A stretch of 19,798 bases of DNA from CAZSNT01 sp964607765 (GTDB lineage Bacteria; Verrucomicrobiota; Lentisphaeria; Oligosphaerales; JABHEG01), in assembly GCA_964607765.1 (NCBI GenBank), contig CAZSNT010000179.1, forward strand, positions 1 through 19,798, given 5' to 3'. Under the pieces are notes generated by a model. That model was not told the DNA's origin. It worked only from the letters and a program-made list of their open reading frames with translations, and searched no databases. Position numbers and translations under genes: made by a program. Below are positions 1 to 6,262 of the stretch, one piece after another. The first letter of the stretch is position 1. Each line of letters begins with the position of its first letter.

Positions 1-43
1 CGCGTCAAACTCAAGAGGCTTTATCCAACAGTACATATGTGAC

Positions 44-664
44 ATGACACTAGTGGCTGCCTCGACCATGGGGGCCGGACGACGCATTGTGGCCGCGTGG
101 TTGCGATTGTATGGCCACGACAGGTACTGGACGCCGTCCGCGCGCGACATGAGCTGGTGGTACCTGGCCTGCCTGTTCGGAGTTGGCGGCTTGGTGTGGG
201 CGCTGGCATCAGCAGTGTGCCGTACGCCGGCTCGGCGTTGGCCCGTCTGGCCCGTCACGGGCCTGTCCGTGGCCGTTGCACTCGGCCCCGTTCTTACACA
301 GTTGACCGAAGTGTTCGTCTTCACTTGGCCCGCGGCGCTCTGGGTTATGTTCGTGTGGCTCGCGCGCGGCGGCGCGCGTGCCGTGGAGGCCAACACCAAG
401 CGCAGTGCGTTGCGCGCACGCATCGGCGCTTTCCTGTTCGCTCTTTGCTGCGGCGCCTTCGCTGTGCTCTGTCGGGCGTTGTCTGCCGACTTTGGCGTGG
501 GGTTCCTGGTCGGACTCCTGCCGGCGTGGCCGGCGGTGCGGCGTCTGGCCGAACGCATGGCGCGGACAGAAAGGGGTGGTGCCGCTGATCTCGGCCTGGG
601 CGTGTTGGCGTTTACCGTCTACTTCTGGAGCTCGGCGCTGTTCATCTTCTGGCGGGCCGGGTAA
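44..664 (+). CDS. Polytopic membrane protein, unknown function
   Basis: I do not recognise this 206-aa protein. Hydrophobicity suggests five or six membrane segments: residues about 38-58 (MSWWYLACLF onward), 69-87, 92-107, 127-146, 152-166 and 183-204, the last running to the C-terminus. It has few charged residues outside short Arg-rich loops, as expected for an inner-membrane protein. The ATG at 44 has no visible Shine-Dalgarno sequence. In-frame ATGs at 68 and at 149 (start of the first hydrophobic segment) are alternatives, so the N-terminus is uncertain. The stop lies in a perfect hairpin (652-673), and the SGNH hydrolase gene follows on the same strand. A long ORF lies antisense to it, but the hydrophobic pattern is coherent only in this frame. 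No function is assigned. Confidence 0.6.
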   Translation: MTLVAASTMGAGRRIVAAWLRLYGHDRYWTPSARDMSWWYLACLFGVGGLVWALASAVCRTPARRWPVWPVTGLSVAVALGPVLTQLTEVFVFTWPAALWVMFVWLARGGARAVEANTKRSALRARIGAFLFALCCGAFAVLCRALSADFGVGFLVGLLPAWPAVRRLAERMARTERGGAADLGLGVLAFTVYFWSSALFIFWRAG

Positions 665-673
665 TCGGCCCGC
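652..673 (+). terminator. GC-rich hairpin at the end of the first gene
   Basis: GCGGGCCG (652-659) and CGGCCCGC (666-673) form a perfect 8-bp stem around a 6-nt loop that contains the TAA stop of the preceding gene. There is no T tract, so it may be a weak terminator or attenuator. A ribosome-blocking hairpin ending at 673 also argues against translation starting at the TTG at 674. Confidence 0.4.
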
Positions 674-781
674 TTGCCATGCCTGAGTTCGGCACGTACT
701 CTTACCGCTTCTGTTGCGCGAGGGTGGGGCGGGACTGCGTCGTTCCCGCAGACGCTCGTGCCGGGACAAGAGGCCGGAGCT

Positions 782-1948
782 TTGTGCACTGCACCAGACA
801 AATGTGAAAGACGCCGCCGCAGGCTGGTCCTTGCGGTGGTTGCCGTCTTTGGGACAGCTGCCCTTCTCGAAGGCGGTTCCCGGTTCATTGCGCGCCGGTA
901 CCTGACGCATGCCAGGCCGGAATCCGGCCGCGTGCTGATGGATGACATGCTGCTGCATCACATCTGGGTCCCACGTCGGGTGACGATTGACGGCAGCCGC
1001 GGCGTTCCGTACCCGTTGGCCATCAACAGCCAGTCGTGGGTTGAGACGTATGACGTCAAACGGGAGAAGGACGCCGGTGTTACCCGTGTGTTTTACCTGG
1101 GTGATTCGAACACGCAGGGCGTCGTTGCGCCTGAGCACAAGATGGTCGAGCTGGTGGAGAAAGGGCTCAACGCGGCCTACGCGGGCTCGTCCCACCGTTT
1201 CGAGGTCATCAACACGGGGACGTCGAGCTACTCGTTTCTGCAGTATTTCCTGCTGGCCAAGATGACGCTTCCGGACTACGCGCCGGACTTGGTTGTGATC
1301 AACGTGGACATGTCCGATGTGGCCAATCACGCGGTGTATCGCCGGCACGTTGTTGTTGGGGACGACGGCGAGCCGGCCGCTATTCCGCCCAAGGCTTCCG
1401 CAAGGTACATCCTCACGCCCGAAGGCCACGCCACAGTCTGCAGCCGTTTTGTTCTGCCTCACATGCTGACGGACCATTCTGACTTCTTCTATCTCGTGGA
1501 TCTCGCCGTACGGTCAGTCCGGATCTCGGCTGCGAGCAGGAACATCGACAAGAGCGCGAACTGGCTCGACGCGGCATGGAGCGAGAGCGTTGACGACGAA
1601 GTGCGCAACGCCATGGCGGTGTTGCGGGCCACGCTGCGCCTGCTCAAGAGTCGCGGCACGAAAGTCGCCGTGACGGGCGTTCCGTTCTACGGCCAGTACT
1701 CGGGCGAGCTGTCGGACCGACCGCACACTGTCCTGGCGCGCGCGGCCGCGGAAGAAGCCGTCCCGTTCTTGAACTCGTTCGAGGCCCTGGAGGAGCTTGT
1801 GGCAGGCACACTCGTGGCGCGGTACTACTGGGAGACCGATCCCACTCACTTCAACGTCGAGGGAAACAGGATTTGGGCTGACGTGCAGCTCGCGTTCCTG
1901 CTGGACCCCGTACACGGGCTTCTGCCACCAAGACCCGTGACGGAATGA
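782..1948 (+). CDS. Membrane-anchored SGNH/GDSL hydrolase family protein
   Basis: The protein is an SGNH-fold hydrolase, probably an esterase or O-acyl transferase/hydrolase acting outside the cytoplasm. An Arg cluster (CERRRRR) and one hydrophobic segment (LVLAVVAVFGTAALL) form a signal anchor at residues 8-29. The block I motif YLGDSNTQG carries the nucleophile Ser near residue 109. INTGTSSYS provides the block II Gly. INVDMSD replaces the usual GxND of block III. DPTHF near residue 353 supplies the Asp-x-x-His of block V. Membrane-anchored SGNH proteins often modify surface polysaccharides, but the substrate here is unknown. I chose the TTG at 782 because AGAGG (769-773) lies 8 nt upstream. 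The frame stays open back to a TTG at 674, which has no SD and follows a hairpin directly. The stop codon overlaps the first unit of a tandem repeat. Confidence 0.8.
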   Translation: MCTAPDKCERRRRRLVLAVVAVFGTAALLEGGSRFIARRYLTHARPESGRVLMDDMLLHHIWVPRRVTIDGSRGVPYPLAINSQSWVETYDVKREKDAGVTRVFYLGDSNTQGVVAPEHKMVELVEKGLNAAYAGSSHRFEVINTGTSSYSFLQYFLLAKMTLPDYAPDLVVINVDMSDVANHAVYRRHVVVGDDGEPAAIPPKASARYILTPEGHATVCSRFVLPHMLTDHSDFFYLVDLAVRSVRISAASRNIDKSANWLDAAWSESVDDEVRNAMAVLRATLRLLKSRGTKVAVTGVPFYGQYSGELSDRPHTVLARAAAEEAVPFLNSFEALEELVAGTLVARYYWETDPTHFNVEGNRIWADVQLAFLLDPVHGLLPPRPVTE

Positions 1949-2067
1949 CGAGTGCGGGGACGAGTGCGGGGACGAGTGCGGGGGACGAGTGCGGGGGACG
2001 AGTGCGGGGGACGAGTGCGGGCAGCGGATTCGGGCAAAGCAGCGGATGGGGACGAGTGCGGGCAGCG
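1947..2067. repeat. 12/13-bp tandem repeat GACGAGTGCGGG(G)
   Basis: Six consecutive units of GACGAGTGCGGG with one optional extra G occupy 1947-2021. Unit lengths are 12, 12, 13, 13, 13 and 12. A seventh copy lies at 2051-2062. The sixth and seventh copies share a longer direct repeat that continues into CAGCG. The first unit overlaps the TGA stop (1946-1948) of the SGNH hydrolase gene. Near-identity of units suggests recent expansion, and copy number may vary between strains. Confidence 0.9.
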
Positions 2068-2080
2068 AGCGGATCTGCAT

Positions 2081-2122
2081 GAGTCACCGAGTCACCGAGT
2101 CACCCAGTCATCGGGTCATCGG
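2081..2122. repeat. Octamer tandem repeat (GAGTCACC type)
   Basis: Five degenerate octamers follow each other: GAGTCACC at 2081, 2089 and 2097, then CAGTCATC (2105) and GGGTCATC (2113), ending in GG. The motif resembles the repeats at 4538-4593 and 8073-8104, so it belongs to a dispersed family of period-7/8 intergenic repeats. Confidence 0.85.
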
Positions 2123-2269
2123 AAGAGCCGGGCTACGGGGGACGCGCGGATGCCTCACGTAGCCGACCGGTTACGCCGCATCCGTCCATTGACTAACTCG
2201 CTGCGTCGAGGTAACTTATAGTAGGTCCGGTGCGGGAGTCGTCACCTGCGTCCGGACACTCCTATAGTG

Positions 2270-2322
2270 GGCCCGGCGTTTTCTCCTACACCCATCCAAG
2301 TCATTGCCCCAAACGCCGGGCC
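2270..2322 (-). terminator. Inverted repeat downstream of the dehydrogenase gene
   Basis: GGCCCGGCGTTT (2270-2281) and AAACGCCGGGCC (2311-2322) are perfect 12-bp complementary arms around a 29-nt loop. They lie 13 nt beyond the stop of the - strand dehydrogenase gene, where a terminator is expected. The loop is long and no clear T tract follows, so it could instead be a repeat element or an mRNA 3' stabiliser. Confidence 0.45.
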
Positions 2323-2334
2323 TCTTCCTTTCCG

Positions 2335-3306
2335 TCAGGCGATGGCGTTGGTGGGGGTGCCAGCGAGGAATGCCCGGACGTTCGCCACTGCCGTGTCCAA
2401 AAGGCGCGCCCGTGCTTCCGCAGTGGCCCAGGCAATGTGCGGCGTGATGATGCAGTTGGGTGCGGACAGTAGCGGGTTGTCCGGGGCAGGGGGCTCGGAA
2501 GACAGCACGTCGAGGCCGGCGCCGGCGATCGTGCCGGCGTGCAGTGCGGCTGCCAGGGCCGGCTCGTCGATGAGCTTGCCGCGGGCCGTGTTGATCAGCA
2601 GCGCCGTGGGTTTCATCAAGGCCAGCGTTTCGGCACGGATCAGCTTCTCGGTCGCTGGGGTCAGGGGGCAGTGCAGCGAGATGACATCGGCCGACTGCAG
2701 CAACTGCTCGAGCGCGACGGAGCGGACGGTGTCGGCGTGCGTGGGGGGGAGCGGCACGCAGTCGTGAGCCAGCGCCTCCATACCGAACACCTTCCCGACC
2801 CGCGCAACGGTGCTGCCGATCCGGCCGAAGCCGATCACGCCCAGTGTCTTGCCGGTCAGCTCGACCTGCGGCATGCTCCAGTAGCAGAAGTCGGGGCTGG
2901 CGCACCATGCACCGTCGCGCACCGACGTGCTGTGTTGTGCCGCGTGTCGGCACAGCTCGAGCAACAGGGCGAACACCAACTGCGCCACCGAGTCCGTGCC
3001 GTAGGAAGGAACATTCGTTACGACCACGGACCGGCGTGCCGCCGCCTTGACATCCACCACGTTATAGCCCGTGGCCAGGACGCCGACATAGCGCAGATTG
3101 GGCAGCCGGGCAAGAGTCTCGGCGCTCAACGGCGTTTTGTTGGTGAGCAGGATCGGGGCCTTCGCTGCGCGTTCGAGGATCAGGTGTGCCGGCGTCCGGT
3201 CGTAGACGGTGACCGTACCCAGAGCACGAAGCGGCTCCCAGCTCAGGTCGCCCGGGTTGAGCGTCTTGCCGTCGAGCACGATGATGGACGGTCTGTCGGT
3301 GGGCAT
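2335..3306 (-). CDS. hprA: D-2-hydroxyacid dehydrogenase, glycerate dehydrogenase/hydroxypyruvate reductase-like
   Basis: A 323-aa cytoplasmic NAD(P)-dependent oxidoreductase of the D-isomer 2-hydroxyacid dehydrogenase family, of normal length. The Rossmann motif GFGRIG is at residues 159-164. The catalytic triad is complete: Arg242 (NTARGK), Glu271 (DVLSSEP) and His290 (TPHIAW). The substrate-binding loop has VLATGYNVVD (about 76-85). The stretch SPDFCYW before the Rossmann domain is typical of glycerate dehydrogenases that interconvert hydroxypyruvate and D-glycerate, so I prefer this to lactate or phosphoglycerate dehydrogenase. There is no C-terminal ACT domain as in long SerA. The ATG at 3306 lacks a good SD. 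A promoter candidate lies at 3361-3389. The gene seems monocistronic, and nothing nearby indicates a pathway. The subfamily call, and therefore the symbol, is an inference. Confidence 0.87.
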   Translation of the reverse strand: MPTDRPSIIVLDGKTLNPGDLSWEPLRALGTVTVYDRTPAHLILERAAKAPILLTNKTPLSAETLARLPNLRYVGVLATGYNVVDVKAAARRSVVVTNVPSYGTDSVAQLVFALLLELCRHAAQHSTSVRDGAWCASPDFCYWSMPQVELTGKTLGVIGFGRIGSTVARVGKVFGMEALAHDCVPLPPTHADTVRSVALEQLLQSADVISLHCPLTPATEKLIRAETLALMKPTALLINTARGKLIDEPALAAALHAGTIAGAGLDVLSSEPPAPDNPLLSAPNCIITPHIAWATAEARARLLDTAVANVRAFLAGTPTNAIA

Positions 3307-3348
3307 GGTGCAGCGCTGACAGCCCCTGGGGCAGGGGGGCTCGCCATT

Positions 3349-3481
3349 CGTTATCCGTTATTCGTAGAGAGCCGCGGCGGGAGAGTCAAGGCACGAACAG
3401 AAACAGACAGAGAAGCGTGTGCTATCTCTGGACAGGGCGTGACGTAAGCCACCGGTAACGAACCGCCAATAACGGATAACC
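3349..3481. repeat. Heptamer repeats in two inverted blocks (CGTTATC / GATAACG)
   Basis: Block one has CGTTATC (3349) and CGTTATT (3356). Block two has GGTAACG, AACCGCC, AATAACG and GATAACC (3454-3481). GTTATCCGTTATT (3350-3362) and AATAACGGATAAC (3468-3480) are perfect 13-bp inverted copies separated by 105 bp. The two blocks flank the promoter candidate of the dehydrogenase gene. Confidence 0.75.
3361..3389 (-). promoter_or_regulatory. Sigma70-like promoter candidate for the dehydrogenase gene
   Basis: On the - strand TTGACT (3389-3384) is followed after exactly 17 nt by TACGAA (3366-3361). The -35 box matches 5 of 6 bases and the -10 box about 3 of 6. The expected transcript start is near 3354, about 48 nt before the ATG at 3306. 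The -10 box lies inside a heptamer repeat. Confidence 0.4.
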
Positions 3482-3507
3482 GTGCCCACGCACCCGCCGC
3501 CTCCGAA

Positions 3508-3750
3508 TCACTCCACCGAAATGACCAGCTTCTCGGTCGCTTTCTCCACCTCGATCAGCGTTCCGGGCGGTCCCTTCTCGCCCACCAACTGCGCCATGTC
3601 GGCCAGCTCGATCCCCTCCCGGGCCAGGGATGCCTGGATCCGTTTTGGCAGCAAGCCGAGCCCGATCCCGAGAGACGCCAGCGGCACGCCGACCACAGTC
3701 TCCGGTTCTGCTTCCCCGGCCTGGTAGAGATGTATCTTCAATCGCTGCAT
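3508..3750 (-). CDS. YvlB/LiaX N-terminal domain-like (SHOCT-like) small protein
   Basis: This 80-aa protein opens with MQRLKIHLYQAGEAEPETVV, followed by VPLASLGIGLGLLPKRIQ, a helical part ending IELADMAQLV, then TLIEVEKATEKLVISVE. That order (basic beta strand, IPL-type segment, LLPK, a final I-E-V-E...V-I-S-V-E strand) is what I recall of the N-terminal domain shared by Bacillus YvlB and LiaX, linked in Firmicutes to envelope stress. I chose the ATG at 3750 because AAGGAGGAG stands about 11 nt upstream. The frame extends to 3897, but that extension is low-complexity and crosses the promoter candidate. No signal peptide or TM is present, so it is probably cytoplasmic. The divergent sigma/anti-sigma region nearby makes an envelope-stress role plausible but unproven. 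Confidence 0.72.
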   Translation of the reverse strand: MQRLKIHLYQAGEAEPETVVGVPLASLGIGLGLLPKRIQASLAREGIELADMAQLVGEKGPPGTLIEVEKATEKLVISVE

Positions 3751-3842
3751 GGTTCCGGACTCCTCCTTCAAGTAGGCGTGCGGCCGCGCGTGCCGGAACG
3801 ACGTCCCGCCGGCCGGCGATTGGCGCGGCTTGCGTGCTCCAC

Positions 3843-3870
3843 AGTCTACGCCGCGCCGCGTCGATGTCAA
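3843..3870 (-). promoter_or_regulatory. Sigma70-like promoter candidate for the YvlB-like gene
   Basis: On the - strand a perfect -35 box TTGACA (3870-3865) is followed after 16 nt by TAGACT (3848-3843), which matches 4 of 6 -10 bases. The implied start is near 3836, giving a leader of about 85 nt before the ATG at 3750. Confidence 0.55.
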
Positions 3871-3935
3871 ACGGGCGGCTCCCGTGACCGCGCGCATTCG
3901 CGGGTAATCCGTGATCGGATTCTGGGCGGTCCCGT

Positions 3936-3964
3936 GTGACTGCCGGCTGTTTTGCGTCTAGAGT
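3936..3964 (+). promoter_or_regulatory. Promoter candidate for the small secreted protein gene
   Basis: GTGACT (3936-3941) and TAGAGT (3959-3964) are 17 nt apart; each matches about 4 of 6 consensus bases. Transcription would begin near 3971 and give a leader of about 65 nt. It is divergent from the promoter at 3843-3870. Confidence 0.35.
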
Positions 3965-4036
3965 ATGGCTGTGCGCAGAGCGCTGAGTTTGTCCCGGCCT
4001 CCTTGAACAAAGCCGGTCACAGAGGGGACTTGTGCG

Positions 4037-4522
4037 ATGAAACGTGTGTTATTGCTGATCTGTTTCGTGGGCTGTGCCGCGTCAGCGGACTGGAAGTGGT
4101 ACCAGTGGCCGCCGAAGGAGCTGGTGTTCCACGGCCTTGGCATCTACGGCGAACGCTATCCGGGGCGGTGGGTGTGCAAGACGCCGAACGTGAGCATCAC
4201 CTACTCCGAGGAGCAGACGATCTCTGTTCTCATTACGCTGCCGCGAGTGACCCACACGGCCGACGACCAGCTGAAGCGTATCGACGAGGACTGCACGACG
4301 CTGCTTACAAATCTGTTTCCGTACTGGGATGGCGCCTATCAGAGCATCGTGCAGCTGTGGACGCACTACGAAAGCGACAAGAAGATGCTGCCCGTTCACT
4401 TCAATCAGTTCACCATCAAGTACACCTCGAATCAGGCTCAACGCACGTTGACGATTGAGCCGCGCAAAGAGTTCAGTTTCAAGAAGCGCTACCTGGAATT
4501 CATGGCGCGCAAGAAGTACTGA
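4037..4522 (+). CDS. Small secreted protein, unknown function
   Basis: A 161-aa protein with a classical signal peptide: MKRVLLLICFVGCAASA, with likely cleavage after ASA at residue 17. The -3 to +1 residues FVGC are close to a lipobox, but Phe at -3 is unusual, so lipoprotein status is doubtful. The mature part begins with an aromatic stretch (DWKWYQWPPKE) and is a mixed alpha/beta domain without recognised motifs. It ends in a basic tail (KKRYLEFMARKKY). AGAGGGG (4021-4027) is a good SD 9 nt before the ATG. The gene precedes the ECF sigma operon by 64 bp of palindrome and heptamer repeat, so it may be an envelope protein co-transcribed with the sigma unit. I do not recognise the family. Confidence 0.72.
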   Translation: MKRVLLLICFVGCAASADWKWYQWPPKELVFHGLGIYGERYPGRWVCKTPNVSITYSEEQTISVLITLPRVTHTADDQLKRIDEDCTTLLTNLFPYWDGAYQSIVQLWTHYESDKKMLPVHFNQFTIKYTSNQAQRTLTIEPRKEFSFKKRYLEFMARKKY

Positions 4523-4534
4523 CAGGCCCTGTCA
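4520..4534. promoter_or_regulatory. 15-bp perfect palindrome over a stop codon
   Basis: TGACAGG, a central C and CCTGTCA form a perfect odd palindrome whose left arm contains the TGA stop of the upstream gene. With a one-base centre it cannot make a good RNA hairpin. A protein-binding operator is more likely than a terminator, but no regulator is indicated. Confidence 0.3.
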
Positions 4535-4537
4535 TCG

Positions 4538-4593
4538 GTGACCGATGACCAACGACCCGTGACCGATGACCAATGACCCGTGACCGATGACTG
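4538..4593. repeat. Eight-unit heptamer repeat running into the sigma factor start codon
   Basis: Consecutive heptamers are GTGACCG, ATGACCA, ACGACCC, GTGACCG, ATGACCA, ATGACCC, GTGACCG, ATGACTG. The first six form two 21-bp higher-order units differing by one base. The eighth heptamer begins with the ATG (4587) of the sigma gene. There is no SD-like sequence in the repeat. Confidence 0.9.
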
Positions 4594-5162
4594 AACCGCT
4601 GGCCAACGAGAAGGAACTGCTCAACCGCTGTGTTGGGGGTGACGTCTCTGCGTTCGAACCCATCGTACGCGCTTACCAGGGCCGTGCCTACCACTACGCG
4701 CTGTCCATCGTCTCGAATCACCATGATGCGCTGGACTTGGCTCAGCAGGCGTTTGCCAAGGCGTTTCGCTCTCTCCACACCTTCGATCCGTCGCGGTCTT
4801 TCCTGCCCTGGTTCCTGCGGATTGTCCGCAATCTGTGTTTTGACGCTCTGTCCAAACGCAAACGGCAACCTGAGAAACCGGGCTCCGAGGATGGCCTGAC
4901 CTTCATCGATTTCATCGCCGCGTCCGGTGACGATCCCGCGCGGGCAGCGGCACGCCGGGAACAAGCGGAAGCAGTCCGGCACGCCGTGCAGGCCCTGCCG
5001 CCCGGGCAGCGCGAGGTGGTTTTCCTGCGGCACTTCGAGGACTTGTCATACGAAGGAATCGCAGCCGTGCTGGATATCCCGATCGGCACGGTGATGTCAC
5101 GGCTGTTCAACGGCCGGCGCAAGTTGGCCCAGATTCTGAAATCGCGCGGCGATGCTGAATAA
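4587..5162 (+). CDS. ECF-type RNA polymerase sigma-70 family factor
   Basis: A 191-aa extracytoplasmic-function sigma factor. Region 2 spans about residues 22-92: FEPIVRAYQ, DALDLAQQAFAKAF (region 2.2), then SFLPWFLRIVRNLCFDALSKRKR (2.3-2.4, -10 recognition). A variable linker follows. Region 4 spans about 125-185 with LPPGQREVVFLRHFEDLSY and the helix-turn-helix GIAAVLDIPIGTVMSRLFNGRRKL. Length and layout are ordinary for SigE/RpoE-like ECF factors. The start codon lies in the last heptamer of a tandem repeat and lacks an SD. The next gene, encoding a two-TM anti-sigma-like protein, starts 34 nt after the stop, followed by a YbjQ-family gene, so this is probably an envelope-responsive unit. 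The target promoters cannot be read from this window. Confidence 0.93.
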   Translation: MTEPLANEKELLNRCVGGDVSAFEPIVRAYQGRAYHYALSIVSNHHDALDLAQQAFAKAFRSLHTFDPSRSFLPWFLRIVRNLCFDALSKRKRQPEKPGSEDGLTFIDFIAASGDDPARAAARREQAEAVRHAVQALPPGQREVVFLRHFEDLSYEGIAAVLDIPIGTVMSRLFNGRRKLAQILKSRGDAE

Positions 5163-5196
5163 ACGCCGGGCGGTGCCCGTAACAGGTGGTGAAACC

Positions 5197-5628
5197 ATGG
5201 ATGCCAGCAAGGAAGAATTGATATGCAAGGTCGTCGACGGCTGCGCGAATCCTGAGGAAGAGAAGGAGTTGCAGGAGATGGCCGAGCGTGATCCCGAGGT
5301 GGCGGAGGCCCTCCACGCCCAGCAGGAGGCGTTTGCCGCAATGCGGTCTGTGGGGCTGCCCGAGCTGCAGGACCAGGTGTCCGAGCAGTTCTGGTCCGGC
5401 GTCTACAACCGGATCGAGCAGCGCAGCGGCTGGGCCTTCGTCATTGTGGGGCTGGTGCTGGTCGTGGGCTACGGTGTCTACGAACTGCTGACAGATCCCG
5501 GCGTGCACACCGCCTACCGACTCGGGATTGCCGCGCTCCTGGTCGGGCTGGGCCTGCTGATCAGCAGCGTGCTGCGGCACAGACAGCGGCTGCGGCCGCA
5601 TGACAGATACACGGAGGTGCTGCGATGA
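5197..5628 (+). CDS. Putative anti-sigma factor, two membrane segments
   Basis: A 143-aa protein. The N-terminal cytoplasmic part (residues 1-75) is acidic and helical: KEELICKVVDGCANPEEEKE, ERDPEVAEALHAQQEAFAAM. This resembles the sigma-binding helices of anti-sigma factors. It has two Cys (10 and 16) but not the His-x3-Cys-x2-Cys zinc motif. Two membrane helices follow at about 78-97 and 107-126, then a basic tail. Its place directly after an ECF sigma gene supports an anti-sigma role. I chose the ATG at 5197 because AGGTGG (5184-5189) precedes it by 7 nt. An in-frame ATG at 5152 overlaps the sigma gene and has no SD. Its end overlaps the next gene by ATGA, so the two are translationally coupled. 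Confidence 0.75.
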   Translation: MDASKEELICKVVDGCANPEEEKELQEMAERDPEVAEALHAQQEAFAAMRSVGLPELQDQVSEQFWSGVYNRIEQRSGWAFVIVGLVLVVGYGVYELLTDPGVHTAYRLGIAALLVGLGLLISSVLRHRQRLRPHDRYTEVLR

Positions 5629-5951
5629 TCCTGGTGACCACGGATCAGATTCCCGGCAAGAGGATTGTGAAGGTCTTCGGGCTGGTGCGCGGCAACAGTA
5701 TCCGCGCCCGACACATCGGCAAAGACATCATGGCCGTGCTGCGCAATATCGCCGGCGGCGAGATAACCGAATACACCAAAATGGTCGCCGAGTCGCGCGA
5801 ACAGGCCCTTGACCGCATGGCCGCGGAGGCGGACGCGGCCGGGGCCAACGCCGTGGTGGGCGTGCGCTTCGGCACCAGCAGCATGATGCAGGGCGCCGCC
5901 GAACTCCTGGCCTATGGCACAGCCGTGACAGTGGAAGATGCCGAGGAGTGA
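5625..5951 (+). CDS. YbjQ/UPF0145 family protein
   Basis: A 108-aa protein that matches the YbjQ (UPF0145) family along its whole length. It starts MILVTTDQIPGKRIVKVFGLV, then RGNSIRARHIGKDIMAVLRNIAGGEI, the Y-T-K-M-x-x-x-S-R-E-Q-A-L-D-R-M helix, and the hallmark AxxxGANAVVGVRF near residues 70-85. The end (AAELLAYGTAVTV) is also typical. YbjQ proteins form ring-like oligomers in crystal structures; a heavy-metal-binding role has been proposed but the biochemical function is unsettled. The ATG overlaps the anti-sigma stop (ATGA) and GGAGGT (5613-5618) lies 6 nt upstream, so it belongs to the sigma/anti-sigma operon. An envelope or membrane-stress role is inferred from that context. Confidence 0.9.
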   Translation: MILVTTDQIPGKRIVKVFGLVRGNSIRARHIGKDIMAVLRNIAGGEITEYTKMVAESREQALDRMAAEADAAGANAVVGVRFGTSSMMQGAAELLAYGTAVTVEDAEE

Positions 5952-5962
5952 CCCTGTTCCAC

Positions 5963-5983
5963 GGATGCGGGATGCCGGATGCT
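5963..5983. repeat. GGATGCN heptamer triplet, left copy
   Basis: GGATGCG, GGATGCC and GGATGCT follow each other. The same heptamer in the same orientation recurs as three perfect units at 6187-6207, so the triplets flank the inverted repeat between them as direct repeats. Confidence 0.8.
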
Positions 5984-5995
5984 GTGTGTGTGTGG

Positions 5996-6166
5996 GCGCG
6001 CAATGCTATTGACTTTCCATTGCAGAATGCAGATTGCAGATTGCAGATTGCCAATCGCCTTCCCGTGCCGCAACGGAACTGTGGTCGGAAATCTCCATTC
6101 TCCATTCTGCAATCTACACTTACGTGCGCCTTCCTTAGAGAAAGTTAATAGCATTGGGGGGCGCGC
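5996..6166. repeat. Imperfect inverted repeat with nested heptamers
   Basis: The left arm has GCGCGC, CAATGCTATTGACTTTC (6001-6017) and ATTGCAGAATGCAG (6019-6032). The reverse complement of the right arm has GCGCGC (6161-6166), CAATGCTATTAACTTTC (6140-6156) and ATTGCAGAATGGAG (6100-6113). The right arm has an extra 26 bp or so between its last two blocks, and the left lacks the C run. The central 67 bp hold ATTGCAG heptamers and other sequence. It may be a miniature mobile element or a large RNA stem. Confidence 0.6.
6019..6053. repeat. ATTGCAG heptamer repeat
   Basis: Five units in register: ATTGCAG, AATGCAG, ATTGCAG, ATTGCAG, ATTGCCA. A related inverted series (GAAATCT, CCATTCT, CCATTCT, GCAATCT) lies at 6088-6115. 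Confidence 0.85.
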
Positions 6167-6186
6167 GGATGTCACAGCCGTCCCGC

Positions 6187-6207
6187 GGATGCCGGATGCC
6201 GGATGCC
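6187..6207. repeat. GGATGCC heptamer triplet, right copy
   Basis: Three perfect tandem copies of GGATGCC, in the same orientation as the degenerate triplet at 5963-5983. Confidence 0.85.
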
Positions 6208-6262
6208 GGGGGGCTCTTCCCACATGAGCCTCCGACTCCCTCCAGACTGACGCAGCACTCCC

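Larger units (their letters stand above)
1949..2334. other. Intergenic region between convergent genes
   Basis: The 386 bp between the SGNH gene (+) and the dehydrogenase gene (-) contain the 12/13-bp tandem repeat, the octamer repeat and the long-loop inverted repeat at 2270-2322. Short frames here are made of repeat sequence and are not credible genes. I see nothing definite in 2123-2269. Confidence 0.7.

Noticed and set aside
209..1477. Long - strand frame (422 codons) opposite the first two genes
   Set aside because: Its composition is low-complexity (Arg, His, Pro, Gly). The opposite strand encodes a membrane pattern and a clear SGNH hydrolase.
1947..2122. Possible CRISPR array
   Set aside because: Units of 8-13 bp follow each other without spacers, and there are no cas genes.
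1952..2221. Small + strand frame made of Arg-Gly repeats
   Set aside because: It is the translation of the 12/13-bp and octamer repeats and has no SD.
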